Origin: DAISKN01 sp963716925 | GTDB taxonomy: Bacteria; Acidobacteriota; Vicinamibacteria; Marinacidobacterales; SMYC01 | Reading direction: 5' to 3' | DNA length: 64,000 bases | Assembly (NCBI GenBank): GCA_963716925.1 | Contig: CAVQUX010000010.1 | Location: forward strand, 1,364,001 to 1,428,000 | Shown: piece by piece, positions 44,103 through 53,564 of the stretch | How positions within the stretch are numbered: position 1 is the first letter of the stretch | Layout of the letters: every line of letters starts with the position of its first letter | Program-made: the position numbers and the translations under genes | The notes under the pieces: generated by a model | What the model was told of the DNA's origin: nothing | Seen by the model: the letters and a program-made list of their open reading frames with translations, nothing else | The model's database searches: none

Positions 44103-45533
44103 CTAGGCCGTGGCTTTCTTCGCGACCTCTTCGACCGCCCCGAGGAAGAAGTCGACCTGCTTCCCCGTTACCATCACGTGGAGGGACACGCGGTTCACGT
44201 CCCAGTCGACCTCGAGGTGGGTCACGTTCCGTATGTAGATGTTGTAGCGATCCCACAGCATGGCGTTGAGGTCCTTCGTAGGCACGCCCGCGATCTTGAA
44301 GGCCACGAGGGCGCAGCCGAGATCCGGCGCGTCCGAGGTGAACACTTCGACCCCTTCCATCGCCCGGAGCGCTTTGTGCACTTTCTGAGCGAGGTGACGA
44401 TCCCTCGCTTCGATGGCCTCGCTGGTCAGGGTGTTGTGGAAGTCGATGGCGGCGTCGATGGACATGCGGGCGGGGATGTCGTGCGAGCCGCGCGACTCGA
44501 ACGCCTGCGCCGTCTTCAGGGTCTTCAAGCGTTCCTCGGGAAGGGGCGTTCCGTACATCGAGCGGTCGTCCGCCGGAGCGGTGGTGAACAGGTTCCGCAG
44601 GCGATCCTGGACGTCCTCCCGCACGTAGAAGAAGCCCGTTTGCATCCCCGCCATCATCCATTTGTGGAACGGCCCCGCGTACATGTCGCAGCCCAGGTCG
44701 TGCATGTCGAGCTTCATCATCCCGGGAGGCTGGGCGCCGTCGACGACGGTCAGGATCCCTCTCGCCCGCGCCATCTCGCAGATCTGCTTGACGGGGAGGA
44801 CGCATCCGTCGGTGTAGTTGATGTGGCAGAAGCTCAGGAGCCTGGTTCGGCTGGTGATGGTCTTCTCGAAGGCGGCGAGGATGGCGTTCGGGCTCGCCGG
44901 CGGATGGAACTCCGGCGCGGCAACGTCGACGACTGCGACCTCGAGGTTATCGTGCATCGCGCGATGCAGCACCGGGTAGGCCCCGCCCGAGTGATCGTGG
45001 TTGGTGTAGACGATCTCGTCTCCCGCCTTCAGCGCCGGAGCGAAAGTCCCCGCCACCATCCCGTCCGACGTGTTGAGAGAGTAGGCGATCTCGTTGGGCT
45101 TGGCGCCCACGAACGCGGCGATCTTCGCCCGCATCTCGCTCTTCCGCTCTTCGGTGTAGACCGTGTCGCCGTAACCGTTGTAATCGGCGTTGATACCCTC
45201 GAGCGCGGCCACCTGAGCCATGTGAACCGGACGCGGAGAGGGGCCGCGAGTGCCCGTGTTCATGTAAGCGAGACCTTTGCGAAGGAAGAACTGGTCGGCG
45301 ACGAGGCTCCAATAGCGCTCGTCGTCGGGAGCCGCTCCGCCTGCGTCGGAAAGGGGAAGCAGCGTCTCGAGGGCGGTAGCAGCGGAGGCCGCCGCTGGCA
45401 CGAGGCCAAGAGCGGCCGCGCCCCCGAGCACCGAGCCCAGAAAGCCCCGACGTGAAAAACCCTGTTCCTCTTCTTTCGAGCGCAGCATGCGAGCCCTCAG
45501 CTCGCCGAGCGCGGTCTCAGGATGGATACGCAT
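44103..45533 (-). CDS. Tat-exported class V aminotransferase-fold PLP enzyme
   Basis: A 476-residue PLP enzyme of the class V aminotransferase type, resembling isopenicillin N epimerase and cysteine-desulfurase-like enzymes. The Tat motif SRRGFLGS is at 27-34, followed by VLGGAAALGLVPAAASA. The PLP-binding aspartate is D265 in TVVDGAQPPG and the Schiff-base lysine K291 in AGPFHKWMMAG. I chose the ATG at 45533 because of its GGAGGAAG site; the open frame further upstream is arginine-rich. It precedes the first SelA-like gene. Tat export fits an enzyme that must fold around its cofactor before crossing the membrane. Confidence 0.85.
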   Translation of the reverse strand: MRIHPETALGELRARMLRSKEEEQGFSRRGFLGSVLGGAAALGLVPAAASAATALETLLPLSDAGGAAPDDERYWSLVADQFFLRKGLAYMNTGTRGPSPRPVHMAQVAALEGINADYNGYGDTVYTEERKSEMRAKIAAFVGAKPNEIAYSLNTSDGMVAGTFAPALKAGDEIVYTNHDHSGGAYPVLHRAMHDNLEVAVVDVAAPEFHPPASPNAILAAFEKTITSRTRLLSFCHINYTDGCVLPVKQICEMARARGILTVVDGAQPPGMMKLDMHDLGCDMYAGPFHKWMMAGMQTGFFYVREDVQDRLRNLFTTAPADDRSMYGTPLPEERLKTLKTAQAFESRGSHDIPARMSIDAAIDFHNTLTSEAIEARDRHLAQKVHKALRAMEGVEVFTSDAPDLGCALVAFKIAGVPTKDLNAMLWDRYNIYIRNVTHLEVDWDVNRVSLHVMVTGKQVDFFLGAVEEVAKKATA

Positions 45534-45633
45534 CGCTTCCTCCCTCCGCCCACGATTCGATTCGATTTCGATGCCGGAGTCAAGCTTCGCCAAGAGTGTA
45601 CGCTCCGGTGCGAGCTGCGCCGGCGCTTCGCCC

Positions 45634-47730
45634 TCAATCGAGCTTGGGAAGCGAGGCGACCTGTTTCCTGACGGCTTCCTGCGACGCGTCGAGCGCGAGA
45701 GACTGCTCGAGGACGCGCCGCGCATCGCCCGGCCGCTGGAGTCGCAGGTAGATGTCGCCGAGCGCGTTGAGAAGGCTCGTACCGGCCGGCCGGATCCGCG
45801 CCGCGCGCTCCAGGAAGCGAGCCGCGTCGGTCAGCTTTCCCTGGAGATAGTAGGAAAGACCGAGCCCGAGCACGACTTCGTACTGATCTCCGAACTCGGG
45901 CTCGAGGGGCAGGAGAAGCTCGAGCGCGCGCTCGGGCTCCCGCGAGCGGACGTACGCGCCCGCGAGCTTCCAGTCGGCCATGGGAAGCTTCGGGTTGTCC
46001 GCGGCGACGGCCTCTTCCAGCATCTTTCGGGCCTCGTCGAATCGTCCGAGCGACCAGAGCTGGTCGCCGAGCGTCATCGCCAGCATTCCCGGCTCATCGG
46101 CATCGAAGCTCCGCCGGGCCGTGAACGCAGGCCGAGGAACGGCGGTTCGAGGGGAAAGAGTGAGGGAGGCGGTCTTCTCCGCGAGCACGCGCTCCTGCGG
46201 TCCGGCCGCGCCCACGAGCTGGACCCGCACCATGTAGGTTCCGCCGGCCAGCTCCGACATGTCGAGGAGCTGGTGCACGGGCCTTCCCGCATACTCCGCG
46301 GCCGACAGCTCGTGCTCCCTGAGGGTTCTCTCGCCCTCGACGAGAGCGATGCGGAGCCGCGCTTCTTCACTCGGGGCGCCCGCGGAGTCGACTTGAAAGA
46401 AGACGTGCGCGGTGTCGCCGATGGCGAATAGTCCGTCGGTGGCGGGTTGAACCCTCAGCCCGGCCGCCTCGAACGTCTTCAGAGCTCCGGCGATTCCCGC
46501 CGGATCCTCCTCGACCTGGAATCCCAGCACGATGTCGCTCAGCGCCGGCCGCCCGGGGGGAATCGCGTCGACTTTCACGTCGCGCTCCGCGACCGTGTAC
46601 TGGTGCAGCACCCGGTTTCTCAGAATCACCGTCACGTTGAAGTCGCCGGGAACGAGAGGCAGGCCGTCCTGGTACGAGAACGACGAGCCCGAGCCCGATT
46701 CGATTTGACTTCGCGAAAGCTCGACGAAGCTCTCCTTGTCGTCGGCGAGCACCAGGACTCCTTCTCTGTTCCGAATCTCGAGGCTCACGTCCACCGTGGT
46801 GTAATACTTCGTTCGGGCCTCGTCGGTCTCGACGGGGAAGTTCTCGAAGTCGATCTCCACCGCATATTGCAGGAATTGCGAGCCGCCGGGGCCGAGGAGC
46901 ACCGCGAACGTGCTGCGGCTGGGCACGAAATTGAAGGAGTAGTCGGCGGATACTTTTTTTCCGTACCGCAGCCAACCGTCGACGTAGTCCGTTCGAACGG
47001 CGCGTTTCGGTGATTCCTCGATCCGCGCCAGCATGAGCTCGGTGCCGAGAAGAGCGGCCGACGTGTCCTTGCGATTCACCGGAGCGGTGGCGTCGAAGGT
47101 GAGAGAAGCGCGCGCGAGCTCGGGTGAGATCCGGTACAAATTGTCGACGGCGCGCGCCGTCTCCGCGCCGGCGTTTCCTCGAAGCAGGGACCCGGGTGTA
47201 TCGAGAGCCGGTGAGTAGAGTCGAAACTCACCGACGTCCTGGGGCTTGAAAAAGAGGAGGTAGAAGAACGGCGGGAGACCCTTGGTCGGGTCTCCGTCGT
47301 AGAACCACAGCTCGCTCGTGAAGAGCTCGTTCCGATTGTCGAAACGCTCCCGGTTCCTGGGCTCGCCCAGGATGACGTACATCCGTCCCCGATCCGTCCT
47401 TCGTCCCGGGCGGGAGGCGATCTCCCGAAAGTGGCTGTCCGCGTATTCCAGGCGCCGGTAGTGCTCGTCCTTGAGCTCGTTCGAAGGAGTAGCGGGAACG
47501 GGATCGCGTCTCCTCCAGAACGCGTCGATGAACGCTTTTCGCTCGTCGACGGTCTCGAGCGCCAGGAAGGTGTCTCGCTCCCTGTCCGTAATAATGTAGC
47601 CGACCTCGTCCTGGAGCCAACCGCGCGCGTCCGCCGGAAGCCGGGAGAGCCGCTCGCCCTGCCCCAGGGCGGCCCAGAGCAGCGCCGGCATCGCCGACGT
47701 CGCGATGGCGATTCCCGCCCGCAGTCGCAT
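45634..47730 (-). CDS. Secreted GWxTD-domain protein with TPR tail
   Basis: A 698-residue exported protein. A leader (RLRAGIAIATSAMPALLWAA) is followed by the GWxTD domain, here RGWLQDEVGYIITDRERDTF, with AFWRRRDPVPATPSNELKDEHYRRLEYAD and the GRMYVILGEPRNRERFDN segment that defines this domain. The middle has several beta-sandwich-like regions, and the last 150 residues are TPRs (LGDQLWSLGRFDEARKMLEE, LLNALGDIYLRLQRPGDARR). The start at 47730 is internal to a longer open frame but begins the leader. The domain has no known function. It lies 17 bases after the CehA-like gene, so the two are co-transcribed. Confidence 0.87.
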   Translation of the reverse strand: MRLRAGIAIATSAMPALLWAALGQGERLSRLPADARGWLQDEVGYIITDRERDTFLALETVDERKAFIDAFWRRRDPVPATPSNELKDEHYRRLEYADSHFREIASRPGRRTDRGRMYVILGEPRNRERFDNRNELFTSELWFYDGDPTKGLPPFFYLLFFKPQDVGEFRLYSPALDTPGSLLRGNAGAETARAVDNLYRISPELARASLTFDATAPVNRKDTSAALLGTELMLARIEESPKRAVRTDYVDGWLRYGKKVSADYSFNFVPSRSTFAVLLGPGGSQFLQYAVEIDFENFPVETDEARTKYYTTVDVSLEIRNREGVLVLADDKESFVELSRSQIESGSGSSFSYQDGLPLVPGDFNVTVILRNRVLHQYTVAERDVKVDAIPPGRPALSDIVLGFQVEEDPAGIAGALKTFEAAGLRVQPATDGLFAIGDTAHVFFQVDSAGAPSEEARLRIALVEGERTLREHELSAAEYAGRPVHQLLDMSELAGGTYMVRVQLVGAAGPQERVLAEKTASLTLSPRTAVPRPAFTARRSFDADEPGMLAMTLGDQLWSLGRFDEARKMLEEAVAADNPKLPMADWKLAGAYVRSREPERALELLLPLEPEFGDQYEVVLGLGLSYYLQGKLTDAARFLERAARIRPAGTSLLNALGDIYLRLQRPGDARRVLEQSLALDASQEAVRKQVASLPKLD

Positions 47731-47747
47731 GGCTCCGCGGTCCGCGG

Positions 47748-50339
47748 CTAGGGACGAGGCGTCCCTCCGTCGCCGGTCGGAGCCGGCGGCGCCTGCGTCA
47801 GGAAGCCTTGATAGATCCGGCGCGCTTCGTCGAACTGAGCGAACACGTGCTCCTTCTCCTTCTCGGATCTCCACCCCGGCCAGGCCTCCGCCATCTTGCG
47901 CAGCTTGTCGATCCACCGGATCGAGTACTCCGCCGCCGCCCGGCTTCGGACGGGTTTTCCGTCGACCGAAACCCAGACGGGATTGGTGAAGGCCTGCGCG
48001 TAGGAGGCATCGAGCGGATACCTCTCCTCCCGACTTCCCTCCGCTCGGAGGTGAAACCAGCCGCTCTCGGAAACGGGATAGGACTTCGACAGGTCGAACC
48101 GGTTTCGTTCTCCGGTGAGGGGGAACTCTTCCAGGACTTTGCCGTTGAAGACCAGGAGCACCTTCTGGAGCGGAGTGATGCTGCGGACGTGAGCTTCCAC
48201 GTTTACCGAACCGCCGGCGCGAGGCAGCGCCACCTCCTCTCCGGGAATCCGGCCGTCCACCGTGAGCTCCACCAGCGGACCGGTGGTCACGAAGGCGCTA
48301 CCCTTCCGAAGGCCTTCGAACCAGCCCTGCATGGTAAGGCCGCGGGCGCCGGTATAGACATAGGTCCGCACCGAGCCGACGAGCTTGCTCTGTTGGAGGT
48401 TGCTGATCGAGTCCTCGCCCCCCGTCGCCGTGACCCGAAGACCGTTGTTCAGAGTCGCGTACCAGGGATAGAAACCGGCGCTTCCGGCCCCAGACCACTC
48501 GACCGCGTCCGTCGTTCCGAGGGCGGCGTCGACCATGTAGCCTTTCGCTCCTCCGAGGTCGCTCTCGAGCGGGTCGCGCTCGCCCCCGAAGGCGTGCACG
48601 TAGCCGACCGTCGCCCCCTGCGCCTTCGCTTTCCGGAACATGTCGGTGTTGCTCGGATAGAGGCTTTCGATCGCCGTGCCTTCGTAGCCCGTGGTGAAGG
48701 GCGAGATCAGATGATCTCTCATCCCGAACATGAACACGTGGCCGTAGAACGGCGGGCGGTACTCCTGCCCGACGACCAGAACGCGGTCGGGCGTCGACAG
48801 GGGGTGCGGTCCTCCGCCGGGGACGAAGAACTGGTAGTCCAGGATGCGGTTGTCCTTGTTCGCGATCTGCTCGTTGACGATGTCCTGATCCTCCGCTTCC
48901 GACATCATCATCAGGTTCTCGAGCGAGTTCCGGAGGTTTCCCGCGTAGTTCATGTGGACGTGGGTCGAGCCTCCGTACCATCCCTTCGCCGCCATGTCGG
49001 TCATGGGCTCGAGAGCGACCGTTATCCGGCTCACCTCACCGGCCCGAATCTCGACCTCCTGGCGCTTCGGCCAGTACTCGAATCCCTTCACCACCTGAAG
49101 GCTCAACTTGCCGGCGGGAACCTCGATCTGGAAATCGCCTTTGTGGTGGAAGAGGGGATCGCCGGCGCCGCTCAAGCGCGCATAGGCGTCGCTCGGAGCG
49201 TAGAACTTGCCGTCGGACGCGGTTACGTGGACCCTCGAGCCCGTGAGCTCGCCCGTCGCGGCGTCGATCGTCCGCACGGACAAAGTCCCCATGGGCCTCT
49301 TCCATCGCCGGTCGGTGATGCGAATCGTCCGCTGTCCGCCGCCATAGGTTTCCAGGAGCGCGAGCTGCGGCAGGCCTCCCTGGTTGGCAACGTAGGCAAT
49401 CCACTCCCCATCGGGAGACCAGCGTGGATGGAACGCGTCGTGCTGGAAGAACGTCAACTTGTAGGGCTCGCCCCCCGCCGTCGGCTGAACGTAGAGGTTC
49501 GAGAACTGATCCGCGGCGCCGCTCGTCGAGGAGTACACGAACCTCTTCCCGTCGATGGAAACGTCGGGGCGCGTGCGGTAGAGCGTCTGTTCCTCGAGCA
49601 CGGTTTTCGCCTTTGCCATTCCCAGGGCCTCGGCGGGGACGCGGACGACGTTGCCGGATCCGAGGGGCACGCCGCGGTTCGAGACGAGCAGCAGCTCCTT
49701 TCCGTCCGGAAGCCAGGCCGGCGTGATGTGCATGTCCCAGTTGCCGAAGTACAGGCGCTCCCTCCCGAAGTCGTTGTCCGCGGTCACCGCGATCTCCGCT
49801 CCGTCCCAGGCGCCGTTCCGGATCGGACGGATATAGACGTTGAAGTTGCCGTTCGGCTTCGTCGAAACGTAGGCCACCCGGCTTCCGTCGGGAGAAAAGA
49901 CCGGGTCCACGTAGATGAACTCGTCGGCCGTCAGAGGGGAGCTCTGGCCGGTTTCCAGATTCAGAATCTCGAGCTGGATCGTTTGCCCGCCGTCGTCGGC
50001 GGTATAGAGGATCCACTTTCCGTCCGGCGAGACGTCGGGAAGCGAGTGGTACTTCTTCTCGCTGTAGGTAAGCTCCCAGGCGCGGCCGCTCTCGGGGTCG
50101 ACTTTCCATATCGACCCGCTCATCCCGACGGCGATCCACTTCCCGTCCGGCGACCAGTCGGGCCCCCAGGGCGTCGAGCTGGGAGCGGGTGGGAAGTAGA
50201 AGTTGTACATGTAGTTCCCTCCTTGCTTCGAGGAGGGGTAATTGGAAGGCTCTTGAGCCGCGCCGGGCGCCGAGAGACAAAGCCCCGACAGAAGCGAGAG
50301 GGAAGCCGCGAGCCGAAGCATCCTGAATTGGCCGGCCAT
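47748..50339 (-). CDS. Secreted PD40 propeller fused to a CehA/McbA-like metallohydrolase
   Basis: An 863-residue exported protein with two parts. After the signal peptide (MLRLAASLSLLSGLCLSAPG) residues 60-370 form TolB/DPP-IV-like PD40 propeller blades, each with an xPxWSPDGKWI pattern (PDWSPDGKWIAVGM, PDVSPDGKWILYTADD, PVFSPDGSRVAYVST, PRWSPDGEWIAYVANQ). A beta-sandwich linker follows, then a CehA/McbA-type PHP hydrolase with GWYGGSTHVHMNYAGNLRNSLENLMMMSEAEDQD, the DYQFFVPGGGPHPLS loop and VGYVHAFGGERDPL. CehA hydrolyses carbaryl-type carbamates, but relatives have unknown substrates. The ATG at 50339 has AAAGGAG. It opens the operon with GWxTD, class V and SelA-like genes. Confidence 0.87.
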   Translation of the reverse strand: MAGQFRMLRLAASLSLLSGLCLSAPGAAQEPSNYPSSKQGGNYMYNFYFPPAPSSTPWGPDWSPDGKWIAVGMSGSIWKVDPESGRAWELTYSEKKYHSLPDVSPDGKWILYTADDGGQTIQLEILNLETGQSSPLTADEFIYVDPVFSPDGSRVAYVSTKPNGNFNVYIRPIRNGAWDGAEIAVTADNDFGRERLYFGNWDMHITPAWLPDGKELLLVSNRGVPLGSGNVVRVPAEALGMAKAKTVLEEQTLYRTRPDVSIDGKRFVYSSTSGAADQFSNLYVQPTAGGEPYKLTFFQHDAFHPRWSPDGEWIAYVANQGGLPQLALLETYGGGQRTIRITDRRWKRPMGTLSVRTIDAATGELTGSRVHVTASDGKFYAPSDAYARLSGAGDPLFHHKGDFQIEVPAGKLSLQVVKGFEYWPKRQEVEIRAGEVSRITVALEPMTDMAAKGWYGGSTHVHMNYAGNLRNSLENLMMMSEAEDQDIVNEQIANKDNRILDYQFFVPGGGPHPLSTPDRVLVVGQEYRPPFYGHVFMFGMRDHLISPFTTGYEGTAIESLYPSNTDMFRKAKAQGATVGYVHAFGGERDPLESDLGGAKGYMVDAALGTTDAVEWSGAGSAGFYPWYATLNNGLRVTATGGEDSISNLQQSKLVGSVRTYVYTGARGLTMQGWFEGLRKGSAFVTTGPLVELTVDGRIPGEEVALPRAGGSVNVEAHVRSITPLQKVLLVFNGKVLEEFPLTGERNRFDLSKSYPVSESGWFHLRAEGSREERYPLDASYAQAFTNPVWVSVDGKPVRSRAAAEYSIRWIDKLRKMAEAWPGWRSEKEKEHVFAQFDEARRIYQGFLTQAPPAPTGDGGTPRP

Positions 50340-50449
50340 GGGAGCTCCTTTCGTCCCGCGCGAGGCCTGGCCTGGCGAGACGTGGAATTCTAGCCCCGAT
50401 TCGAAATAACATGTCAACGCAGTTCGGTTATCTGCGATCGCGGTCATCC

Positions 50450-51007
50450 ATGGCTAGAACGAGCTTGTTCCTCGCGCTCGCGGCCTCCCTGGGTCTTGGC
50501 GCCGAATCTCCGATCCTCTCCGACCTCGATGGTCGAGCCATCGACCCTCTGGCCGCGGCGGACGTCGAGGCCACGGTCTTCGTCTTCGTCCGAACCGACT
50601 GCCCCATCTCGAACCGCTACGCGCCGGAGGTTCGGCGTCTGCGAGAGAGCTTCGAGCGGCGCGGAATCGCGTTCTGGCTCGTGTACGTCGATCCCGGAGA
50701 GGGCGCCGACGCGGTTCGCGCTCACCTCCGCGAGCACGATTACGGCGTCGAGGCGCTGCGCGATTCCGAGCATCGACTCGTCGATCTCGCCGGCGCCCGG
50801 GTCACTCCCGAAGCGGCGGTCTTCGGTCCCGATCGAGAGCTCCTCTATTCCGGGCGCATCGACGACCGCTATTCGGGCTTCGGGCAGTCTCGACCTCGGG
50901 CCACGGTTCGCGATCTCGAACGAGCCCTGATTGCGATCCTCTCGGGAAAGAAACCTTCACCTTCGAGGACCGACGCCGTCGGGTGCTACATCTCGGACCT
51001 GCGATGA
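50450..51007 (+). CDS. Secreted thioredoxin-fold (redoxin) protein
   Basis: A 185-residue exported thioredoxin-like protein of the redoxin/TlpA type. The leader ARTSLFLALAASLGLGAES follows the ATG at 50450; an upstream ATG at 50411 would add 13 residues before the leader. The redox site is VRTDCPISNRYAPEVRRLRE, with one cysteine (C51) and serine at the resolving position, as in the many redoxins that accompany copper and cytochrome proteins in these phyla. A second cysteine lies in the extreme tail (VGCYISDLR). Its stop overlaps the ATG of the monooxygenase by four bases, so it probably maintains copper or haem centres of that partner. Confidence 0.85.
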   Translation: MARTSLFLALAASLGLGAESPILSDLDGRAIDPLAAADVEATVFVFVRTDCPISNRYAPEVRRLRESFERRGIAFWLVYVDPGEGADAVRAHLREHDYGVEALRDSEHRLVDLAGARVTPEAAVFGPDRELLYSGRIDDRYSGFGQSRPRATVRDLERALIAILSGKKPSPSRTDAVGCYISDLR

Positions 51008-53329
51008 GCCCCCCCACGGGCGCGATGTTGCTGACGCTCGCTTCCTTCTCTCCGCCGACGTTCAACCGCGACGTGGCGCCCCTCCTGTTCGAGAAATGCG
51101 CCACCTGTCACCGGCCGGAAGGCGCGGCCCCGTTTCCGCTGGTGAGCTATCGAGACGCTCGAAGCCGGGCCCGGCAGATCGCCGACGTGACCGAATCCGG
51201 GTTCATGCCGCCCTGGCTCCCCGAAAAGGGATTCGGCGACTTCAAGGGCGAAAGGAGGCTCACCCTCGAGGAGCGCTCTCTGCTCAAGGAGTGGGTGGAG
51301 GGCGGAGCTCCCGAAGGCGAGGCGAGAGATCGCCCCCTTGCGCCCGCCCTTCCCCGGAGCTGGCAGCTCGGCGAGCCGGATCTCGTCGTCGAAACCGCGC
51401 GAAGCTACACCCTCCCCGCGGGCGGGGAGGACGTTTACCGAAACTTCGTGATCCCGCTTTCGATCGAATCGCGAACCTACGTTCGCGCCCTCGATCTCCA
51501 TCCCGGAAATCCGCGGATCGTGCATCACGCCCGCGTCCTCGTCGATCGATCGCGCGCGTCCCGCCGCCTCGACGAGAAAGACCCCGAGTCCGGCTACGAC
51601 GGCATGCTCGTCGACGGCGCCGAGTTCCCCGAGGGTCTCTTTCTCGGGTGGTCTCCGGGGAAGGTGCCGATCGAAGGCGACGAGGCTCTGGTCTGGCCGA
51701 TCGAGCCCTCGAGCGACCTCGTGCTGCAGCTTCACCTGCTTCCGAGCGGAAAGCCGGAGGAGATCCGTCCTTCCGTGGGCCTCTACTTCACCGATTCGCC
51801 CCCGCGGAAACGCGCCGCCGCTCTTCAGCTCGGCTCGAGGACCATCGACATCGCCGCGGGCGACGCCGCCCACACCGTAGAGGACGACTATGTCCTGCCG
51901 GCGGACGTGGAGGCCATCGGCGTCTATCCTCATGCCCACTACCTTTGCCGGGAAATGCAGGCCTTCGCGACCCTTCCCGACGGCAGCCGCACCTGGCTCC
52001 TCCGGATCCTGAATTGGGATTTCTACTGGCAGGACGAGTACCGCTACCAGACTCCCGTTCCGCTTCCCCGAGGGACGAGGATCACGATGCGCTACGTCTA
52101 CGACAACAGCGCTTCAAACCCTCGGAACCCGTTCGATCCGCCCCGACGGGTCCGTTGGGGAGCCCGCTCCTCGGACGAGATGGGGGACTTGCTCCTCATG
52201 GTCCTGCCCCGCGACCCGGAGGACCTCTCGGCCCTGCGAGCCGATTTCCGCCGGAACGAGCTCCTCCAGGAAGTCGAGGGGTACGAGAAAACGCTCGAGG
52301 CCGACGCGAACGACGTCGATGTACGCCACGAGCTCGCCTTCGCCTACAGGGAGCTCGGTCGGACTGCGGACGCGATCCTCGAGTGGGGACGGGTGTTGCG
52401 AGCCCGGCCCGCCTTCGCCGAGGCGCACTACAATCTCGGCGGCGCACTGGCGAGCGAAGGACGAAGGAGCGAGGCGGTGTCGTCGTTCGAGAAGGCGATC
52501 GAGGCGAACCCGGGCTACGCGGAGGCCCACAACAACCTCGGGGTGCTGCAGCAGTCGGAGGGTCGGCTCGAGGCGGCCGAGTCCAGCTATCGGCGCGCCA
52601 TCGAGCTTCGATCCGATTACGCCTTCGCCCATCACAACCTGGGGAGCCTGCTTCTCGCTCGAAGGCGAGCTCGGGGAGGCGATCGCTCACCTGGAGAAGG
52701 CGGTCGCAATCGATCCTGACTACGCGCAAGCCCATTACACGCTCGGAAGCGCTGTCGGGCGCGAAGGCAGGCTCGAGGAAGAGCTCGCGCACTACCGCAG
52801 CGCCCTTCGTGCCAAGCCCGATTACCCCGAAGCGCTCAACAATCTTGGCGGTGTCCTCATCGCTCTGGGTCGACCGGAAGAATCCCTCGTACCGCTGCGG
52901 GAAGCGGTCCGGCTCCGGCCGGAATACGCGCTGGCCCACCTGAATCTGGCGATGGCGCTCGCGCGGATGAACGAGCTCGACCAGGCCGCGGTCGAGTATC
53001 GAACGACGCTTTCGCTTCGGCCGGACGATCCGCGCGCTCTCTCCGGGCTCGCCTGGATTCTGGCCGTACACCCGCGCGAGGACGTTCGCGAGCGCGACGA
53101 GGCCGTGCGCCTCGCCGAGCGCGCGAAGGAAACGCTGACCGACGCGGAGACCCTCGATGCGCTTGCCGCCGCCTACGCATCGGCCAACCGATATCTCGAA
53201 GCCGTCCGGGTCGCGGAGGAAGCGCTGGCCGCGGCCCGCGCCGCCCGGCGGTCGGATCTCGCCGACGAGATTCGAGAACGGATCGATCTCTATCGTGGCG
53301 AGAAACCGTTTCGCGCTCCCCCGCGGTAA
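51004..53329 (+). CDS. Cytochrome c/copper monooxygenase-like/TPR fusion protein, one frameshift
   Basis: A three-part protein of about 774 residues. Residues 20-110 are a c-type haem domain with a single CATCH site (C32, C35, H36). Residues 120-430 resemble the two-domain copper core of ascorbate-dependent (dopamine beta-hydroxylase/PHM-like) monooxygenases: HH at 174-175, LQLHLL with H244, and PHAHYLCREM with H310, H312 and M318, in the places of the CuH and CuM ligands. From about 440 there are eight or more TPRs. Near 52655 the frame shifts (HHNLGSLLLARR to LEGELGEAIAHLEKAV), after which TPRs continue to 53329. One missing base would explain it. It is coupled to the redoxin gene. Confidence 0.83.
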
Positions 53330-53564
53330 CGACTCTTGCCTCTTGACTTGAACGTATCGTTAGCGTTAGCGTCCTTTCCAGCGTTGGCAACAGGGTTCGC
53401 CGGTCCGCTTCGCGGTCTCGGCTCGATAGGGTCTGGAAAAGCCGAGGCGCGAAAGGACGATCGCAACGGTTGCGTCCGCTTTGCCGGTGCGCTCCGGCAG
53501 GGTGAACGCCGGTCTGTCGCAGCCCGGACCGACCAATCCTCATCTGAGGGAAAGAGGTGGGTCG

